From: Bradyrhizobium canariense
GTDB lineage: Bacteria > Pseudomonadota > Alphaproteobacteria > Rhizobiales > Xanthobacteraceae
Assembly (NCBI RefSeq): GCF_019402665.1
Contig: NZ_VSST01000020.1
Location: 310,001-374,000 of the forward strand
Direction of reading: 5' to 3'
DNA: 64,000 nt
Below, in pieces: positions 1 to 10,328 of this stretch. The notes under the pieces were generated by a model. The model worked only from the letters and a program-made list of their open reading frames with translations. It was not told the origin of the DNA and made no database searches. The stretch's first letter is position 1. Each line of letters begins with the position of its first letter. Position numbers and translations under genes: made by a program.

Positions 1-193
1 CATGTGAAACGGGCGCAAGCTTGAGCGCCGCAATCTTGTCGGCTGCGATGACGGCGTCCAGCGATCGATCGTTGGCGCTGGCCTTGTCGATCTTCGGTCT
101 GGTCGGCGCCGGTTCGAAGCGACCACCGGCGCCCTCTCCCGCCGAGGGTTTTGCTGATGACGATCTGCCGCCGCCCGGCCCGCGCTGTTTCAC
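1..193 (-). CDS. rsmG: RsmG 16S rRNA m7G methyltransferase, N-terminal part
   Basis: Open reading frame running off the left edge; only about 64 N-terminal codons are visible. RsmG (GidB) methylates G527 of 16S rRNA with SAM, but the methyltransferase domain lies outside the window. The call rests on position directly downstream of mnmG in the usual mnmE-mnmG-rsmG order and on the residues LAPVSH at the edge, which resemble the start of the conserved RsmG region (family members often have VSRET). The proposed start is GTG at 193-191, six bases after an AGG at 202-200; this GTG lies inside a parS palindrome. The first ~40 residues are Gly/Ser/Pro-rich and probably disordered. Confidence 0.75.
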   Translation of the reverse strand, partial: MKQRGPGGGRSSSAKPSAGEGAGGRFEPAPTRPKIDKASANDRSLDAVIAADKIAALKLAPVSH

Positions 194-201
194 GTGAAAC
201 C
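186..201. other. parS centromere-like site 1
   Basis: Sequence TGTTTCACGTGAAACC matches the ParB-binding parS consensus TGTTTCACGTGAAACA at 15 of 16 positions. It spans the mnmG/rsmG junction and contains the proposed GTG start of rsmG. Three more sites lie at 2139-2487. ParB nucleates here for chromosome segregation; parA/parB themselves are not in the window and would be expected just beyond the left edge. Confidence 0.88.
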
Positions 202-2081
202 TATGCGATCGCTTTGGACGTCTTCCGCGCTTCGCGGCGGAGATAGGCCGCAAGGATGCCGAGCGCGGCCGGCGTCATCCCGTCGATTCGGCCGGCTTGG
301 CCAACCGTGAACGGACGTGCCTTCTCCAGCTTGGCCCGGACCTCATTGGAGAGACCGGGGACCTGCTGGTAGTCGACGTCCGACAGCACCATCCCCTCAT
401 CCCGCCTGAAGGCTTCGACGTCGGCGCTCTGGCGCTCCAGATAGACGTCGTACTTCGCGTCGATCTCGAGATGGGTGGCAATGACGGGATCAACGGCAGC
501 GAGCTCCGGCCAGATCGCACGGACCTGGCTCCAGCCGATGTCGGGATAGGCCATCAGCTCGAAGGCCGACCGCCGCTGGCCGTCCCGGTTCAGGGACAGT
601 CCATGCTTGATCGCTTCGTTCGGGGTGATCGTCAGCGACTTCGACAGCGCTCGAGCCGCATTCAGGGCGTCCATCTTGGCGCGATGATGCACGGTCCGGG
701 CGCTCCCGACGCATCCCAGGGCGATGCCCTTCTCGGTCAAGCGCTGATCGGCATTGTCTGCGCGCAGGGTCAGCCGGTACTCGGCCCTGGAGGTGAACAT
801 CCGATAGGGTTCGCTGATGCCGCGGGTGACGAGGTCGTCGATCATGACGCCGAGATAGCCATCGGCGCGGTCGAACACCGTCAGCGCGGCGCCGCTCGCG
901 GCCAATGCCGCGTTCAGCCCGGCCACGATGCCCTGGCCAGCGGCTTCCTCGTACCCCGTGGTGCCGTTGATCTGCCCGGCCAGGAACAGGCCGCGCAGAC
1001 GCTTGGTCTGGAGGGTCGGATCGAGCTCCCGGGGATCGACGTGGTCGTATTCGATGGCATAGCCCGGCCGGACCATCTTGACCCGCTCCAGGCCGGGAAT
1101 GGTTGCGAGGATGGCGAGCTGGACCTCCTCCGGCAGCGAAGTGGAGATGCCGTTGGGATAGACCGTGCTGTCGTCGAGCCCCTCCGGCTCCAGGAAGATC
1201 TGGTGACCATCGCGATCGCCGAAGCGAACGATCTTGTCCTCGATCGAGGGGCAATAGCGCGGTCCGGAGCTCTTGATCTGGCCGGAGTACATCGGAGAAC
1301 GATGGACATTGGCCCTGATCACGTCGTGGGTCGCAGGCGTGGTCCGGGTGATCCCGCACTGGATCTGCGGCGTCGTGATCCGCTCGGTCATCACGGAAAA
1401 CGGCTCCGGAGGCTCGTCCCCCGGCTGCATTTCAACCGCCGGCCAGTCGATCGTGGTGCCATCCAGACGCGGCGGTGTCCCTGTCTTGAGCCGTCCAAGC
1501 GTGAACCCGGCGCGCTCGAAGGACGTCGAAAGGCTCATTGCCGGCGCCTCGCCAACCCTGCCGGCCGGCCAGTTCTTCTCTCCGAGATGGATCAGACCGC
1601 GGAGGAAGGTGCCGGTGGTGACGACGACAGCCCCTGCCCGAAGTTCGCGGCCATCCGCCAGGCTCAGGCCGATCACCCGTCCCTCGACCACGATCAGCTC
1701 GTCCGCCTCGCCTTCGATGACGGAAAGACCCTCGGTCTCCCGGATCGCCGCCTGCATCGCGGCGGCATAGAGCTTCCGGTCGGCCTGGGCGCGCGGACCA
1801 CGCACCGCCGGGCCCTTACGTCGATTGAGGACGCGAAATTGGATGCCGCCGGCGTCTCCGACCCGGCCCATCAGACCATCGAGCGCGTCGACCTCGCGAA
1901 CCAGATGGCCCTTGCCGAGACCGCCAATCGCGGGATTGCAGGACATCGCGCCGACGGTGGAGAAACGATGCGTCACCAGAGCGGTCTCCGCGCCCATCCG
2001 CGCTGATGCCGCCGCAGCCTCACAGCCGGCGTGGCCGCCGCCAATCACGATGACGTCGAAGCTCTCTCGCTCTGTTCGCAT
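201..2081 (-). CDS. mnmG: MnmG (GidA), tRNA wobble-uridine cmnm5 modification enzyme
   Basis: 626 residues, normal length for MnmG. With MnmE it installs the carboxymethylaminomethyl group at U34 of several tRNAs, using FAD and methylene-tetrahydrofolate. The N terminus has the FAD dinucleotide-binding motif [10 protein letters not shown] near residues 14-23, and the GidA signature around [12 protein letters not shown] (about 48-59) is intact. The C-terminal region ends in the helical MnmE-binding domain. Start ATG at 2081. It lies downstream of mnmE with a 449-base gap that carries three parS sites, so it may have its own promoter. The gene is intact and reads away from the proposed origin. 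Confidence 0.97.
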   Translation of the reverse strand: MRTERESFDVIVIGGGHAGCEAAAASARMGAETALVTHRFSTVGAMSCNPAIGGLGKGHLVREVDALDGLMGRVGDAGGIQFRVLNRRKGPAVRGPRAQADRKLYAAAMQAAIRETEGLSVIEGEADELIVVEGRVIGLSLADGRELRAGAVVVTTGTFLRGLIHLGEKNWPAGRVGEAPAMSLSTSFERAGFTLGRLKTGTPPRLDGTTIDWPAVEMQPGDEPPEPFSVMTERITTPQIQCGITRTTPATHDVIRANVHRSPMYSGQIKSSGPRYCPSIEDKIVRFGDRDGHQIFLEPEGLDDSTVYPNGISTSLPEEVQLAILATIPGLERVKMVRPGYAIEYDHVDPRELDPTLQTKRLRGLFLAGQINGTTGYEEAAGQGIVAGLNAALAASGAALTVFDRADGYLGVMIDDLVTRGISEPYRMFTSRAEYRLTLRADNADQRLTEKGIALGCVGSARTVHHRAKMDALNAARALSKSLTITPNEAIKHGLSLNRDGQRRSAFELMAYPDIGWSQVRAIWPELAAVDPVIATHLEIDAKYDVYLERQSADVEAFRRDEGMVLSDVDYQQVPGLSNEVRAKLEKARPFTVGQAGRIDGMTPAALGILAAYLRREARKTSKAIA

Positions 2082-2138
2082 GGGCGGACTTCTAACTCAG
2101 AGGCGGGCAAGCCGGAAGTGGAAACTGGTCAAGGCAGT

Positions 2139-2154
2139 TGTTTCACGTGAAACG
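2139..2154. other. parS centromere-like site 2
   Basis: TGTTTCACGTGAAACG, 15 of 16 matches to parS, 58 bases upstream of the mnmG start codon. Part of the four-site cluster. Confidence 0.88.
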
Positions 2155-2180
2155 GGGAAAGCGGAGCCCAAGTGTTTTCC

Positions 2181-2207
2181 GCGAAAACAACCCCATGCAC
2201 AGTAGAA
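2181..2207. repeat. Dispersed 27-bp intergenic repeat, copy A
   Basis: The 20-mer GCGAAAACAACCCCATGCAC followed two bases later by TAGAA occurs here and again at 17623-17649, with only two mismatches over 27 bases. The second copy is one arm of a hairpin; this copy lacks the matching right arm. Probably a member of a dispersed intergenic family; function unknown. Confidence 0.65.
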
Positions 2208-2355
2208 TGGCCCTTGGAAAGATTACCATTTTTAGTGAGCGAAAACGGGGCTCTCGAAGGATAAAGGCAGCGGCCGGAGGTCGTAATGCCCAGATACGGG
2301 CCGCTCTCCGAAGTGCGATGGCAGCGGCATACTCCTAATCATCTAATCATCGCGA

Positions 2356-2380
2356 GCGGAGCGATCCCGGATCGCTCCGC
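2356..2380. repeat. Perfect 11-bp stem palindrome
   Basis: GCGGAGCGATC, a three-base spacer CCG, then GATCGCTCCGC. A perfect inverted repeat between mnmE and mnmG, located among the parS sites. There is no T-tract, so it is not a typical intrinsic terminator. It may be a small dispersed palindrome. Confidence 0.6.
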
Positions 2381-2436
2381 GCACCCGGTCCTTATCTGGT
2401 ACGTTTCAGGCCCGAGAATCTTGGGCGATGGAGCCA

Positions 2437-2452
2437 TGTTTCACGTGAAACA
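2437..2452. other. parS centromere site 3 (perfect)
   Basis: TGTTTCACGTGAAACA, a perfect 16-bp parS palindrome, symmetric for one further base pair on each side (2436-2453). Lies in the mnmE-mnmG gap. Confidence 0.93.
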
Positions 2453-2471
2453 TCTGGAACCGCGCCCGCCG

Positions 2472-2487
2472 TGTTTCACGTGAAACA
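2472..2487. other. parS centromere site 4 (perfect)
   Basis: TGTTTCACGTGAAACA, a second perfect parS copy with its start 35 bp from the start of site 3. The close pair plus two outlying sites make a ParB nucleation cluster about 4 kb from the proposed origin. Confidence 0.93.
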
Positions 2488-2530
2488 GAATAAGTGGAAC
2501 AAAGGCTAGTTCTACAATGAAGAACTAGCG

Positions 2531-3889
2531 CTACTTCCCAACACAGAATTTCTGGAAAATGGCACCCAAGACGTCTTCGACATCCACCCGACCCAACAGC
2601 CGGCCCAAGGCATAGGCCGCAGCGCGCAGCTCTTCGGCGGCGAGCTCCTCGCCGTGTTCTACGAGCTCCAGACTCCGGCGCAAGCTGTCCGCTGCCCGGC
2701 GCAGCAGATCCCGCTGGCGGGCCCGGGTCACCAAGGCCCCCTCGGTCGTTCCGAAGAAGTCGGCGGCGAATTTCACGAGGGCATCGACCAGCTCGGGGAT
2801 GCCGTCCCCCCGGCTCGCTGCGATTCCGAACTCACCGCGCGGGCCGACGTCCTCGACCCCGCCAAGATCGATCTTGTTGCGTACGATCCAGACCGAGCCG
2901 CCGGAGCGACTGCCTGCGTTGCCGGACTTCCCCAGCAGCGGCATCGCGGCCGGATCAACAGCGCGCCCAGCCTCCACCAGCCACAACACGAGGTCGGCGT
3001 CTTCGGCTCGCGCCCGCGCCCGGCGCACACCCTCCTGCTCGACCGGATCGTCGGTCTCGCGAATCCCGGCCGTGTCGATCACCGTGACAGGATAGCCGTC
3101 GAGATCGAGCTGCACTTCGATTACATCGCGCGTCGTACCGGCATGCGGCGAGACGATCGCGACGTCGCGGCGCGCGAGCTGGTTGATCAGCGTCGACTTG
3201 CCGACATTCGGCTCGCCCGCGATCGCAACCACCAGGCCGTCTGGCAAACGTTCAGCTTGTCCCTGTGCCGCAAGGACTTCTGTGATTTCGTCGTGCAGCG
3301 CACTGATCGCTTTGACCGCAGGCGCCATCAACTCGGCGGGCACATCGCCCTCGTCGGAGAAATCGATGCCGGCCTCGATCAAGGCCGAGGCCTCGATGAT
3401 GCGCTCGCGCCAGTCGCGCGCGCGATTGCCGAGCAGACCCCGCAACTGCCGTAACGCCTGGCGGCGCTGGCGGTCGGTGTCGGCGTGAATGAGATCGTCG
3501 AGGCCCTCCGCCTCGGTCAGGTCGAGCTTGCCATTCTCGAAGGCGCGCCGGGTGAATTCGCCGGGCTCGGCGGCGCGCATATTCGGAATTACAGAAATAG
3601 CGGCGAAGAGTGCCGCCAGCACCGCGCGGCCGCCATGAACGTGAAATTCGGCGACGTCCTCGCCGGTCGCGCTGGCGGGGCCTGGAAACCACAACACCAC
3701 CGAATCGTCGATCGGCTGGCCCACGCCGTCATGCAGGAGCCGGCGGCAGGCCTGTCTCGGCGCCGGCAGCTTGCCCGCCAGCGCCGTCAGCACCAGGCTG
3801 GCGCTTGGCCCGGAGACGCGCACCACCGCGAGCGCACTCGGCGGACGGCCGGACGACAGCGCAAAGATGGTCTGGTCTCGCGGATGCAT
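2531..3889 (-). CDS. mnmE: MnmE (TrmE), GTPase for tRNA U34 modification
   Basis: 452 residues. Partner of MnmG in cmnm5U34 synthesis. Layout: N-terminal tetrahydrofolate-binding domain (about 1-120), helical domain, inserted G domain with P-loop GEPNVGKS (225-232), G2/G3 region including DTAG, and NKID as the G4 motif. The C terminus ends CVGK, the conserved cysteine tail of the family (usually C-[I/V/L]-G-K). Start ATG at 3889. The gene is complete; the upstream gap holds an AT-rich stretch that could contain its promoter. Confidence 0.97.
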   Translation of the reverse strand: MHPRDQTIFALSSGRPPSALAVVRVSGPSASLVLTALAGKLPAPRQACRRLLHDGVGQPIDDSVVLWFPGPASATGEDVAEFHVHGGRAVLAALFAAISVIPNMRAAEPGEFTRRAFENGKLDLTEAEGLDDLIHADTDRQRRQALRQLRGLLGNRARDWRERIIEASALIEAGIDFSDEGDVPAELMAPAVKAISALHDEITEVLAAQGQAERLPDGLVVAIAGEPNVGKSTLINQLARRDVAIVSPHAGTTRDVIEVQLDLDGYPVTVIDTAGIRETDDPVEQEGVRRARARAEDADLVLWLVEAGRAVDPAAMPLLGKSGNAGSRSGGSVWIVRNKIDLGGVEDVGPRGEFGIAASRGDGIPELVDALVKFAADFFGTTEGALVTRARQRDLLRRAADSLRRSLELVEHGEELAAEELRAAAYALGRLLGRVDVEDVLGAIFQKFCVGK

Positions 3890-4152
3890 GGCCTATTTGT
3901 CCGGCTGAAAGGGAAAAGGCAAACATCCGTTTCGGCTGACGAACGGCGGGTTTTGCTGCGCCAAATCCTGCAGTAAAACCTATGTTGCAATGCAATATAT
4001 CCAGTGGCAATTGCTGCGAGAATTACTCACTGCGGAATGATAAACGAGCCGGATAATAAATATTACCAAGTAGTATCAAGGCCTTATTACAAAATCCGGT
4101 CGAGGCAACAAACACGCCGCCATGCTGCACCTTCGCTGCAGCAAAGCCGCAC
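3890..4152. other. Intergenic region between mnmE and rho
   Basis: No convincing gene. The stretch 3980-4100 is clearly more AT-rich than its surroundings and lies upstream of mnmE on the minus strand, so it probably carries the mnmE promoter. I could not assign -35/-10 elements with confidence. Confidence 0.4.
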
Positions 4153-4175
4153 AAAAAAAGGGCGCCCGGAGGCGC
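4153..4175 (-). terminator. Intrinsic terminator downstream of rho
   Basis: On the minus strand a GCGCC-TCCG-GGCGC hairpin (4175-4162) is followed by a run of T (seven A on the plus strand at 4153-4159). It lies 19 bases after the rho stop codon. A factor-independent terminator after the gene for termination factor Rho makes sense. Confidence 0.8.
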
Positions 4176-4193
4176 TATCATATTGCACCGCAA

Positions 4194-5459
<1,266 letters not shown>

Positions 5460-5705
5460 TGGGGTGGTCCTGTGGGGTAACCTGGGGAGGGGTGCGAGGA
5501 GGCTCTGAAATGCGGACGCGAAAAGGTAAGGTCCGCAGGTCTGGCAAGGAGAGCGCCGGTGAGGCTTCAAACCTGATGGGGTGTCCGGCCTCTGGAAAGC
5601 TCAGACACGACCACATCCGCCTGCGTTGGGTGGGATATTGCTAATATAGAAAATCGCCTCTCACTCCGCAAGCAGAAGCACTGAGCGATTGTTCGCGACC
5701 CCTGC

Positions 5706-6140
5706 CTAGAACGGCTTGACGATCACCATGATGACGATCAGAATCATCAGGCCAGTGGGTACCTCGTTGATAATCCGATAAAATTTCTGGCTCCGGGGGC
5801 GCCGATCCGCGGCGAAATCCTTCAGCCAGCGCGAAAAAAAGCCGTGGACCGCGGACATCGCGAGGACCAGTGCCAGTTTTACGTGCAGCCAGCCGAAGCT
5901 GAACCAATGGCCAGCCCAGGCGAGATAGAGCCCGGCGAGCCAGGTCACGATCATGGCGGGGTTGATGATGGCCTTGAACAGCCGCCGTTCCATGATCTTG
6001 AACGTTTCCGACTGCTTCGAGCCGATGTCGGCCTCGCAATGATAAACGAACAGCCGTGGCAGATAGAGCATGCCCGCCATCCAGGAGATGACGGCGATCA
6101 CATGCAGCGCCTTGATCCAGAGATAGACGTCTTCAAACAT
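5706..6140 (-). CDS. hemJ: HemJ, protoporphyrinogen IX oxidase
   Basis: 144 residues, integral membrane protein of the HemJ (UPF0093) family, which oxidises protoporphyrinogen IX to protoporphyrin IX in haem synthesis. About four hydrophobic helices are visible. Conserved family features include the HVI..SWMAGMLYLPRL segment with a likely haem-ligand His (residue 13) and the Trp-Met-Ala-Gly turn. It is the first gene left of the proposed origin and is transcribed away from it. hemE, a frequent origin neighbour in other alphaproteobacteria, is not seen here. Confidence 0.92.
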   Translation of the reverse strand: MFEDVYLWIKALHVIAVISWMAGMLYLPRLFVYHCEADIGSKQSETFKIMERRLFKAIINPAMIVTWLAGLYLAWAGHWFSFGWLHVKLALVLAMSAVHGFFSRWLKDFAADRRPRSQKFYRIINEVPTGLMILIVIMVIVKPF

Positions 6141-6598
6141 GTCTGGGATCCGGATTCCTGCCCAACCGCGGGGAACGCTGGGGATAGTAAGAACTCGTTA
6201 AGGTCTTGCCTGCACACATATCCGTCCGTAGCGCCCTTCTCCAATAAGAATCTTAGATTCTTAAGGTTTGAGTCTATGTGACGGTGAATTGGACTCACAC
6301 ATTTCCGTCCGCCCGTTCACACGCGCTTGTTCACATCCATCAACATATCCCTGATCACTCTGGCCGCCCTCGATAAGGCGGTCAGCTTCAAAGGCTTGCG
6401 CGTTTCTGTCGGCAGCTTATCAAGAGGGTTATCGGCACAATCCCGTTTCCCTTTCGACGGGGCGCCGAACTTGTTCTCACGGGCAGTGGTGTGAAGAAAA
6501 TTGGCACTTGTCCCGCCCCCGGTGTCGCGCATCCCTTTCCGAGGGGTTAAGGTCCACAGAAATCCACAAACCAAACCGGTTTCATACAAAGGGCTTTT
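6141..6598. other. Probable chromosomal replication origin (oriC)
   Basis: 458-base non-coding gap between divergent hemJ and the RP001-type PPDK regulator. In Caulobacter and Rickettsia the origin lies next to this RP001 homologue. Features seen: five GANTC (CcrM) sites at 6153, 6248, 6256, 6270 and 6292, four of them within 49 bases; a perfect 8-3-8 inverted repeat TAAGAATC-TTA-GATTCTTA (6245-6263) in an AT-rich patch; DnaA-box-like 9-mers TTGTTCACA (6327-6335), TTCTTCACA on the minus strand (6498-6490), AAATCCACA (6560-6568), and weaker CCGTTCACA (6313) and AGGTCCACA (6550). No perfect TTATCCACA is present. Flanking genes diverge from it. No gene is seen inside. Confidence 0.75.
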
Positions 6599-7438
6599 GT
6601 GCCGACCTCGAACAATTATTTCCATCTGCACCTCGTGTCCGATTCCACCGGTGAGACGCTGATCACGGTCGCGCGGGCCGTTGCCGCCCAGTACGCCAAC
6701 GTGACCCCGGTCGAGCACGTCTATCCGCTGGTGCGCAGTCAGAAACAGCTCGATCGCGTGCTCGACGAGATCGAGGAAGCGCCGGGAATCGTGCTGTTCA
6801 CGTTGCTCGAGAAGGATCTGGTCGCCAGGCTCGAGGACAAGTGCAAGGGGATCAATGTTCCGAGCCTGTCGATCATCGGCCCGGTGATGCAATTGTTCGA
6901 GGCGTATCTCGGAGCCGCCACGACCGGCCGGGTCGGTGCCCAGCACGTGCTCAACGCCGAATACTTCAAGCGCATCGACGCGCTGAACTACACGATGATC
7001 CATGATGACGGTCAGCATGTCGAAGGGCTCGACGACGCGGACGTGGTGCTCGTCGGTGTCTCCCGCACCTCCAAGACCCCGACATCGATCTATCTTGCCA
7101 ACCGTGGCATCCGCACCGCCAACGTGCCGCTGGTTCCAGGCATTCCGGTGCCGTCGCAACTGGAAACGTTGACGCGACCGCTGGTGGTGAGCTTGCATGC
7201 GACGCCGGAACGCTTGATCCAGGTGCGCACGAACCGCCTGCTCTCCATGGGCGCCGATTCCAGCGGCGACACCTACACGGACAAGCAGTCGGTCGCCGAA
7301 GAGGTCGCATTTGCCCGCAAGCTGAGCGCCAAGCACGATTGGCCGCTGCTCGACGTCACGCGGCGCTCGATCGAGGAAACCGCCGCGGCGATCATGAAAC
7401 TCTACAGCGATCGCCAGCGTAACCGGCCTTCTGAATAG
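6599..7438 (+). CDS. PPDK regulatory protein (bifunctional kinase/Pi-dependent phosphorylase; RP001/DUF299 family)
   Basis: 279 residues. Family members phosphorylate and dephosphorylate pyruvate,phosphate dikinase (or PEP synthase). N terminus [12 protein letters not shown] is the family signature, and the nucleotide-binding P-loop-like GVSRTSKTP is at 153-161. GTG start at 6599, used because the signature begins at residue 9 and no ATG is available. It is the first gene right of the proposed origin and heads a rightward run with maf, coaE and dnaQ. Confidence 0.93.
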   Translation: MPTSNNYFHLHLVSDSTGETLITVARAVAAQYANVTPVEHVYPLVRSQKQLDRVLDEIEEAPGIVLFTLLEKDLVARLEDKCKGINVPSLSIIGPVMQLFEAYLGAATTGRVGAQHVLNAEYFKRIDALNYTMIHDDGQHVEGLDDADVVLVGVSRTSKTPTSIYLANRGIRTANVPLVPGIPVPSQLETLTRPLVVSLHATPERLIQVRTNRLLSMGADSSGDTYTDKQSVAEEVAFARKLSAKHDWPLLDVTRRSIEETAAAIMKLYSDRQRNRPSE

Positions 7439-7457
7439 CTTTGGGAATAGTTTCGCG

Positions 7458-8066
7458 ATGGGTCTGTGGCTCGGCAAATCTGCGTTGATCCTGGCGTCGC
7501 AGAGCAGCGCGCGAAAGATGCTGCTGGCCAATGCCGGGCTCGAGTTCAAGGTGATCACGGCTGATATCGACGAGCGCGCGATCCAGGCCGCCTCCGGGCT
7601 GTCTGGTCCGCGCGAGATTGCCTTGCTGCTGGCGCGCGAAAAGGCCAAGGCGGTCTCGGCTCATCACGCTGGAAGCACCGTCATCGGTGCGGATCAAACG
7701 CTGGCGCTTGGCGATCGCCTCTTCAACAAGCCTGCGGGCCGCGCCCAGGCGCTGGCGCAACTGCGCGATCTCTCCGGACACAGCCATGAGCTGAATTCTG
7801 CCGTGGCGATAGCACGTAATGGTGAGATCATCTTCGAGGGCGTCTCGGTCGCCCGCCTCACCATGCGGCAGATGACCGAGGCCGAACTTTCGACCTATCT
7901 CGACATCGCCGGCGATGCCGTCACCACCAGCGTCGGCGGCTATCAACTCGAAAGCCTGGGGATCCATTTGTTCGAGCGTATCGAGGGCGACCACTTCACC
8001 ATTCTCGGCTTGCCGCTGCTGCCGCTGCTTGCGTTCCTGCGGCACGAGCGGCTAGTTGCGGTGTGA
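7458..8066 (+). CDS. maf: Maf-family nucleoside triphosphate pyrophosphatase
   Basis: 202 residues. Maf proteins hydrolyse non-canonical or modified NTPs (house-cleaning). The N-terminal [14 protein letters not shown] motif matches the Maf signature S-x-S-x-R-x-x-L-L, and the GADQTLAL segment carries the conserved Asp. Starts 19 bases after the PPDK regulator and overlaps the open frame leading into coaE. aroE, often found between maf and coaE in related bacteria, is absent here. Confidence 0.93.
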   Translation: MGLWLGKSALILASQSSARKMLLANAGLEFKVITADIDERAIQAASGLSGPREIALLLAREKAKAVSAHHAGSTVIGADQTLALGDRLFNKPAGRAQALAQLRDLSGHSHELNSAVAIARNGEIIFEGVSVARLTMRQMTEAELSTYLDIAGDAVTTSVGGYQLESLGIHLFERIEGDHFTILGLPLLPLLAFLRHERLVAV

Positions 8067-8089
8067 TTGGCAGAGATGGCTGGGCGCTG

Positions 8090-8689
8090 ATGCGAATCCT
8101 GGGACTGACCGGCTCGATCGGGATGGGCAAATCCACCACCGCGAAATTATTCGCGGAGGCTGGCGTCCCTGTCTACGATGCCGATGCCGCCGTCCATCAG
8201 CTCTATGAGGGCGAGGCTGCGCCCGCGATCGAGGCCGCCTTCCCCGGCACCACCGCGAACGGCAAGGTCGATCGGTCGAAACTGTCGGCGCGTGTGGTGC
8301 ACGATGCTGCGGCCATCAAGCAGCTGGAGCAGATCGTCCATCCGATGCTGGGCGCTTCCCGCAAAAAATTCTTCGCCGACGCCGAAGCCGCCAAGGCGCC
8401 CGTCGTGGTGCTGGACATTCCACTGCTGTTCGAGACTGGGGGCGAGACGCGGGTCGATGCCGTAGTCGTGGTGACGACGTCTCCGGAACTGCAGCGCGAG
8501 CGGGTGCTGGCGCGCGGCACGATGGACGAGGCCAAGCTCGACGCCATCATCGCCAAGCAGACACCCGACGCGGAAAAGCGCAGGCGTGCCGATTTCGTGG
8601 TGGATACGTCCCACGGGCTCGATCCGGTGCGCGCCAAAATCGCGCATATCCTGGCCGAGGTCGTTAAGATGCCGCAGCGGCGCGCCTGA
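8090..8689 (+). CDS. coaE: Dephospho-CoA kinase
   Basis: 199 residues. Last step of CoA synthesis: ATP-dependent phosphorylation of dephospho-CoA. P-loop GSIGMGKS at residues 8-15, followed by the DAD motif ([11 protein letters not shown]) of CoaE. ATG at 8090 gives the canonical MRILGLTGS start; an in-frame ATG at 8063 would add nine residues and overlap maf. Followed by dnaQ after 28 bases. Confidence 0.95.
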   Translation: MRILGLTGSIGMGKSTTAKLFAEAGVPVYDADAAVHQLYEGEAAPAIEAAFPGTTANGKVDRSKLSARVVHDAAAIKQLEQIVHPMLGASRKKFFADAEAAKAPVVVLDIPLLFETGGETRVDAVVVVTTSPELQRERVLARGTMDEAKLDAIIAKQTPDAEKRRRADFVVDTSHGLDPVRAKIAHILAEVVKMPQRRA

Positions 8690-8717
8690 TTCGCCGCCTG
8701 ACACGGCTTCTCAGATC

Positions 8718-9434
8718 ATGCGCGAAATCGTTCTCGACACAGAAACCACCGGCCTCGACCCGCTGCGGGGAGACCGCCTGGTCGAAATCGGCTGCGTCGA
8801 GATGCTCAATCGCATGCCGACGGGGCAGAGTTTCCACGTCTACATCAATCCCGAAAGGGACATGCCGGCAGAAGCCTTCGCGGTGCACGGGCTGTCGGCC
8901 GAGTTCCTGGCGACAAAGCAGCTGTTTCACGAGGTCGTCGACGATTTTCTGGAGTTCATCGGCGATGCGCCGCTGGTGATCCACAATGCCTCGTTCGACA
9001 TCAGCTTCATCAATGCCGAGCTCGACCGGATCAAGCGCCCGGCGATCCCGCGTGAGCGGTTGGTCGATACGCTGCTGCTGGCACGTCGTAAGCATCCCGG
9101 CGTGTCGAACCGGCTCGACGATCTCTGCTCGCGCTATGCGATCGACAATTCACGCCGCACCAAGCACGGCGCGTTGCTCGACGCCGAGCTGCTTGCGGAA
9201 GTCTATGTGGATCTGGTCGGGGCGCGGCAATCGCAGCTGCTGCTGGCCTCGGAATCCGAGGAAACCCGCGCCAATGGGGCTGCCGATGCGCCTCGGCGGC
9301 AACGGCCCGCGCCGCTCACCCCGCGGATTTCAGACGCCGAGCGCGAGGCCCACCGGGCCTTCATCGCAACGCTCGGCGACAAGGCGATCTGGAACGAGTT
9401 CTTGCCCGCTCCAGCTGTCGCTTCGGCTGGTTAG
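8718..9434 (+). CDS. dnaQ: DNA polymerase III epsilon subunit (3'-5' proofreading exonuclease)
   Basis: 238 residues. DEDDh exonuclease: Exo I D7-T-E9, Exo II HNASFD, Exo III H-x4-D (KHGALLDAE). The C-terminal ~55 residues (Pro/Arg-rich linker, then DKAIWNEFL) correspond to the region that contacts the polymerase alpha subunit. ATG 8718 is chosen because [12 protein letters not shown] is the standard N terminus. Its stop overlaps the convergent secB stop by four bases. Confidence 0.96.
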   Translation: MREIVLDTETTGLDPLRGDRLVEIGCVEMLNRMPTGQSFHVYINPERDMPAEAFAVHGLSAEFLATKQLFHEVVDDFLEFIGDAPLVIHNASFDISFINAELDRIKRPAIPRERLVDTLLLARRKHPGVSNRLDDLCSRYAIDNSRRTKHGALLDAELLAEVYVDLVGARQSQLLLASESEETRANGAADAPRRQRPAPLTPRISDAEREAHRAFIATLGDKAIWNEFLPAPAVASAG

Positions 9435-9913
9435 GCCTGACCGCTCGGCTGAGCGGCCATTTGCCGCTCCATGTTCTGACGATAGAGGCCGACGAAGTCG
9501 ACCGGGTCCAGCATCAAAGGCGGGAACCCGCCGTCGCGCACGGCCGTGGCGATGATCTCACGGGCGAACGGGAACAGCAGGCGCGGGCATTCGATCATGA
9601 CCAGCGGATGCAAATTGTCCTTCGGCACGTTGGAGATGCGGAACACGCCGGCATAAGCGAGCTCGAACGAGAACATGATCTTGCCGGCGGTCTCGGCCTT
9701 GCCCTCGACCGACAGGGTCACCTCGAACTCCTGTTCGCTGAGGTTGTTGGCGCTCACATTGATCTGGATGTTGATCTGGGGCGGTTGGCTCTGCTGCTGG
9801 AGCGAGCTGGGCGCATTCGGATTTTCGAACGAGAGGTCCTTGGTATATTGCGCCAGGACGTTGAGCTGGGGAGCCTGGGCCGCCTCGGGAGGGGTGCCGT
9901 TACCGTTGGTCAT
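9431..9913 (-). CDS. secB: SecB, protein-export chaperone
   Basis: 160 residues, homotetrameric cytosolic chaperone that hands preproteins to SecA. Recognisable core [23 protein letters not shown] and the C-terminal [11 protein letters not shown] stretch typical of SecB. Acidic, Gln-rich N terminus. Convergent with dnaQ (4-base overlap), as in other alphaproteobacteria where dnaQ-secB is conserved. Confidence 0.96.
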   Translation of the reverse strand: MTNGNGTPPEAAQAPQLNVLAQYTKDLSFENPNAPSSLQQQSQPPQINIQINVSANNLSEQEFEVTLSVEGKAETAGKIMFSFELAYAGVFRISNVPKDNLHPLVMIECPRLLFPFAREIIATAVRDGGFPPLMLDPVDFVGLYRQNMERQMAAQPSGQA

Positions 9914-10328
9914 AAGAGTGTCTCCTTACCCGATTGGGCTGAATTTCGCGGCGGTTGGCTAACATAGGGCTACCTCGTTCCACAAGGACGAACGGTCCCG
10001 GATGGGGAATTCCGGTTACGGCCACAACTGCGGCGTTCATCCCGCCGATCCAGCGCAACTGCGCCTTAAACGATTGAAGATGCGCGATTTCCGGCCAGGA
10101 TCGGGTTTCCCCTTAAGCATAAAACGCGCTACACTCGGTGCTGTGCCAAAAGGCGCCATTGGCCGGGCAAGATTTCGTGCCTACATCCCACGGACCTGAC
10201 GCGCAGACCCGAAATGGTGATGTGGACTTGCCGTTCCGGTATGGAACGGTCTACTGGCCGGATCGATTTTCCCGGCACGATCCTTTCGAGACGGCCCCTT
10301 CTACAGACGACCAGAAAGCGAATACGAC
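9914..10328. other. Divergent intergenic region secB / Tim44-like gene
   Basis: 415 bases with no supported gene. Short open frames here show no recognisable protein. It must hold the divergent promoters of secB and of the timA-mltA-smr run, but I see no clear -35/-10 pairs. fxsA, sometimes located here in relatives, is not seen. Confidence 0.45.

Noticed and set aside
297..2006. 569-codon open frame antisense to mnmG
   Set aside because: Opposite strand of a clear, full-length mnmG; composition (His/Asp/Gln-rich) is that of a GC-rich antisense shadow.
10002..10199. 65-codon frame between secB and the Tim44-like gene
   Set aside because: No ribosome site, family or hydrophobic pattern; probably chance.
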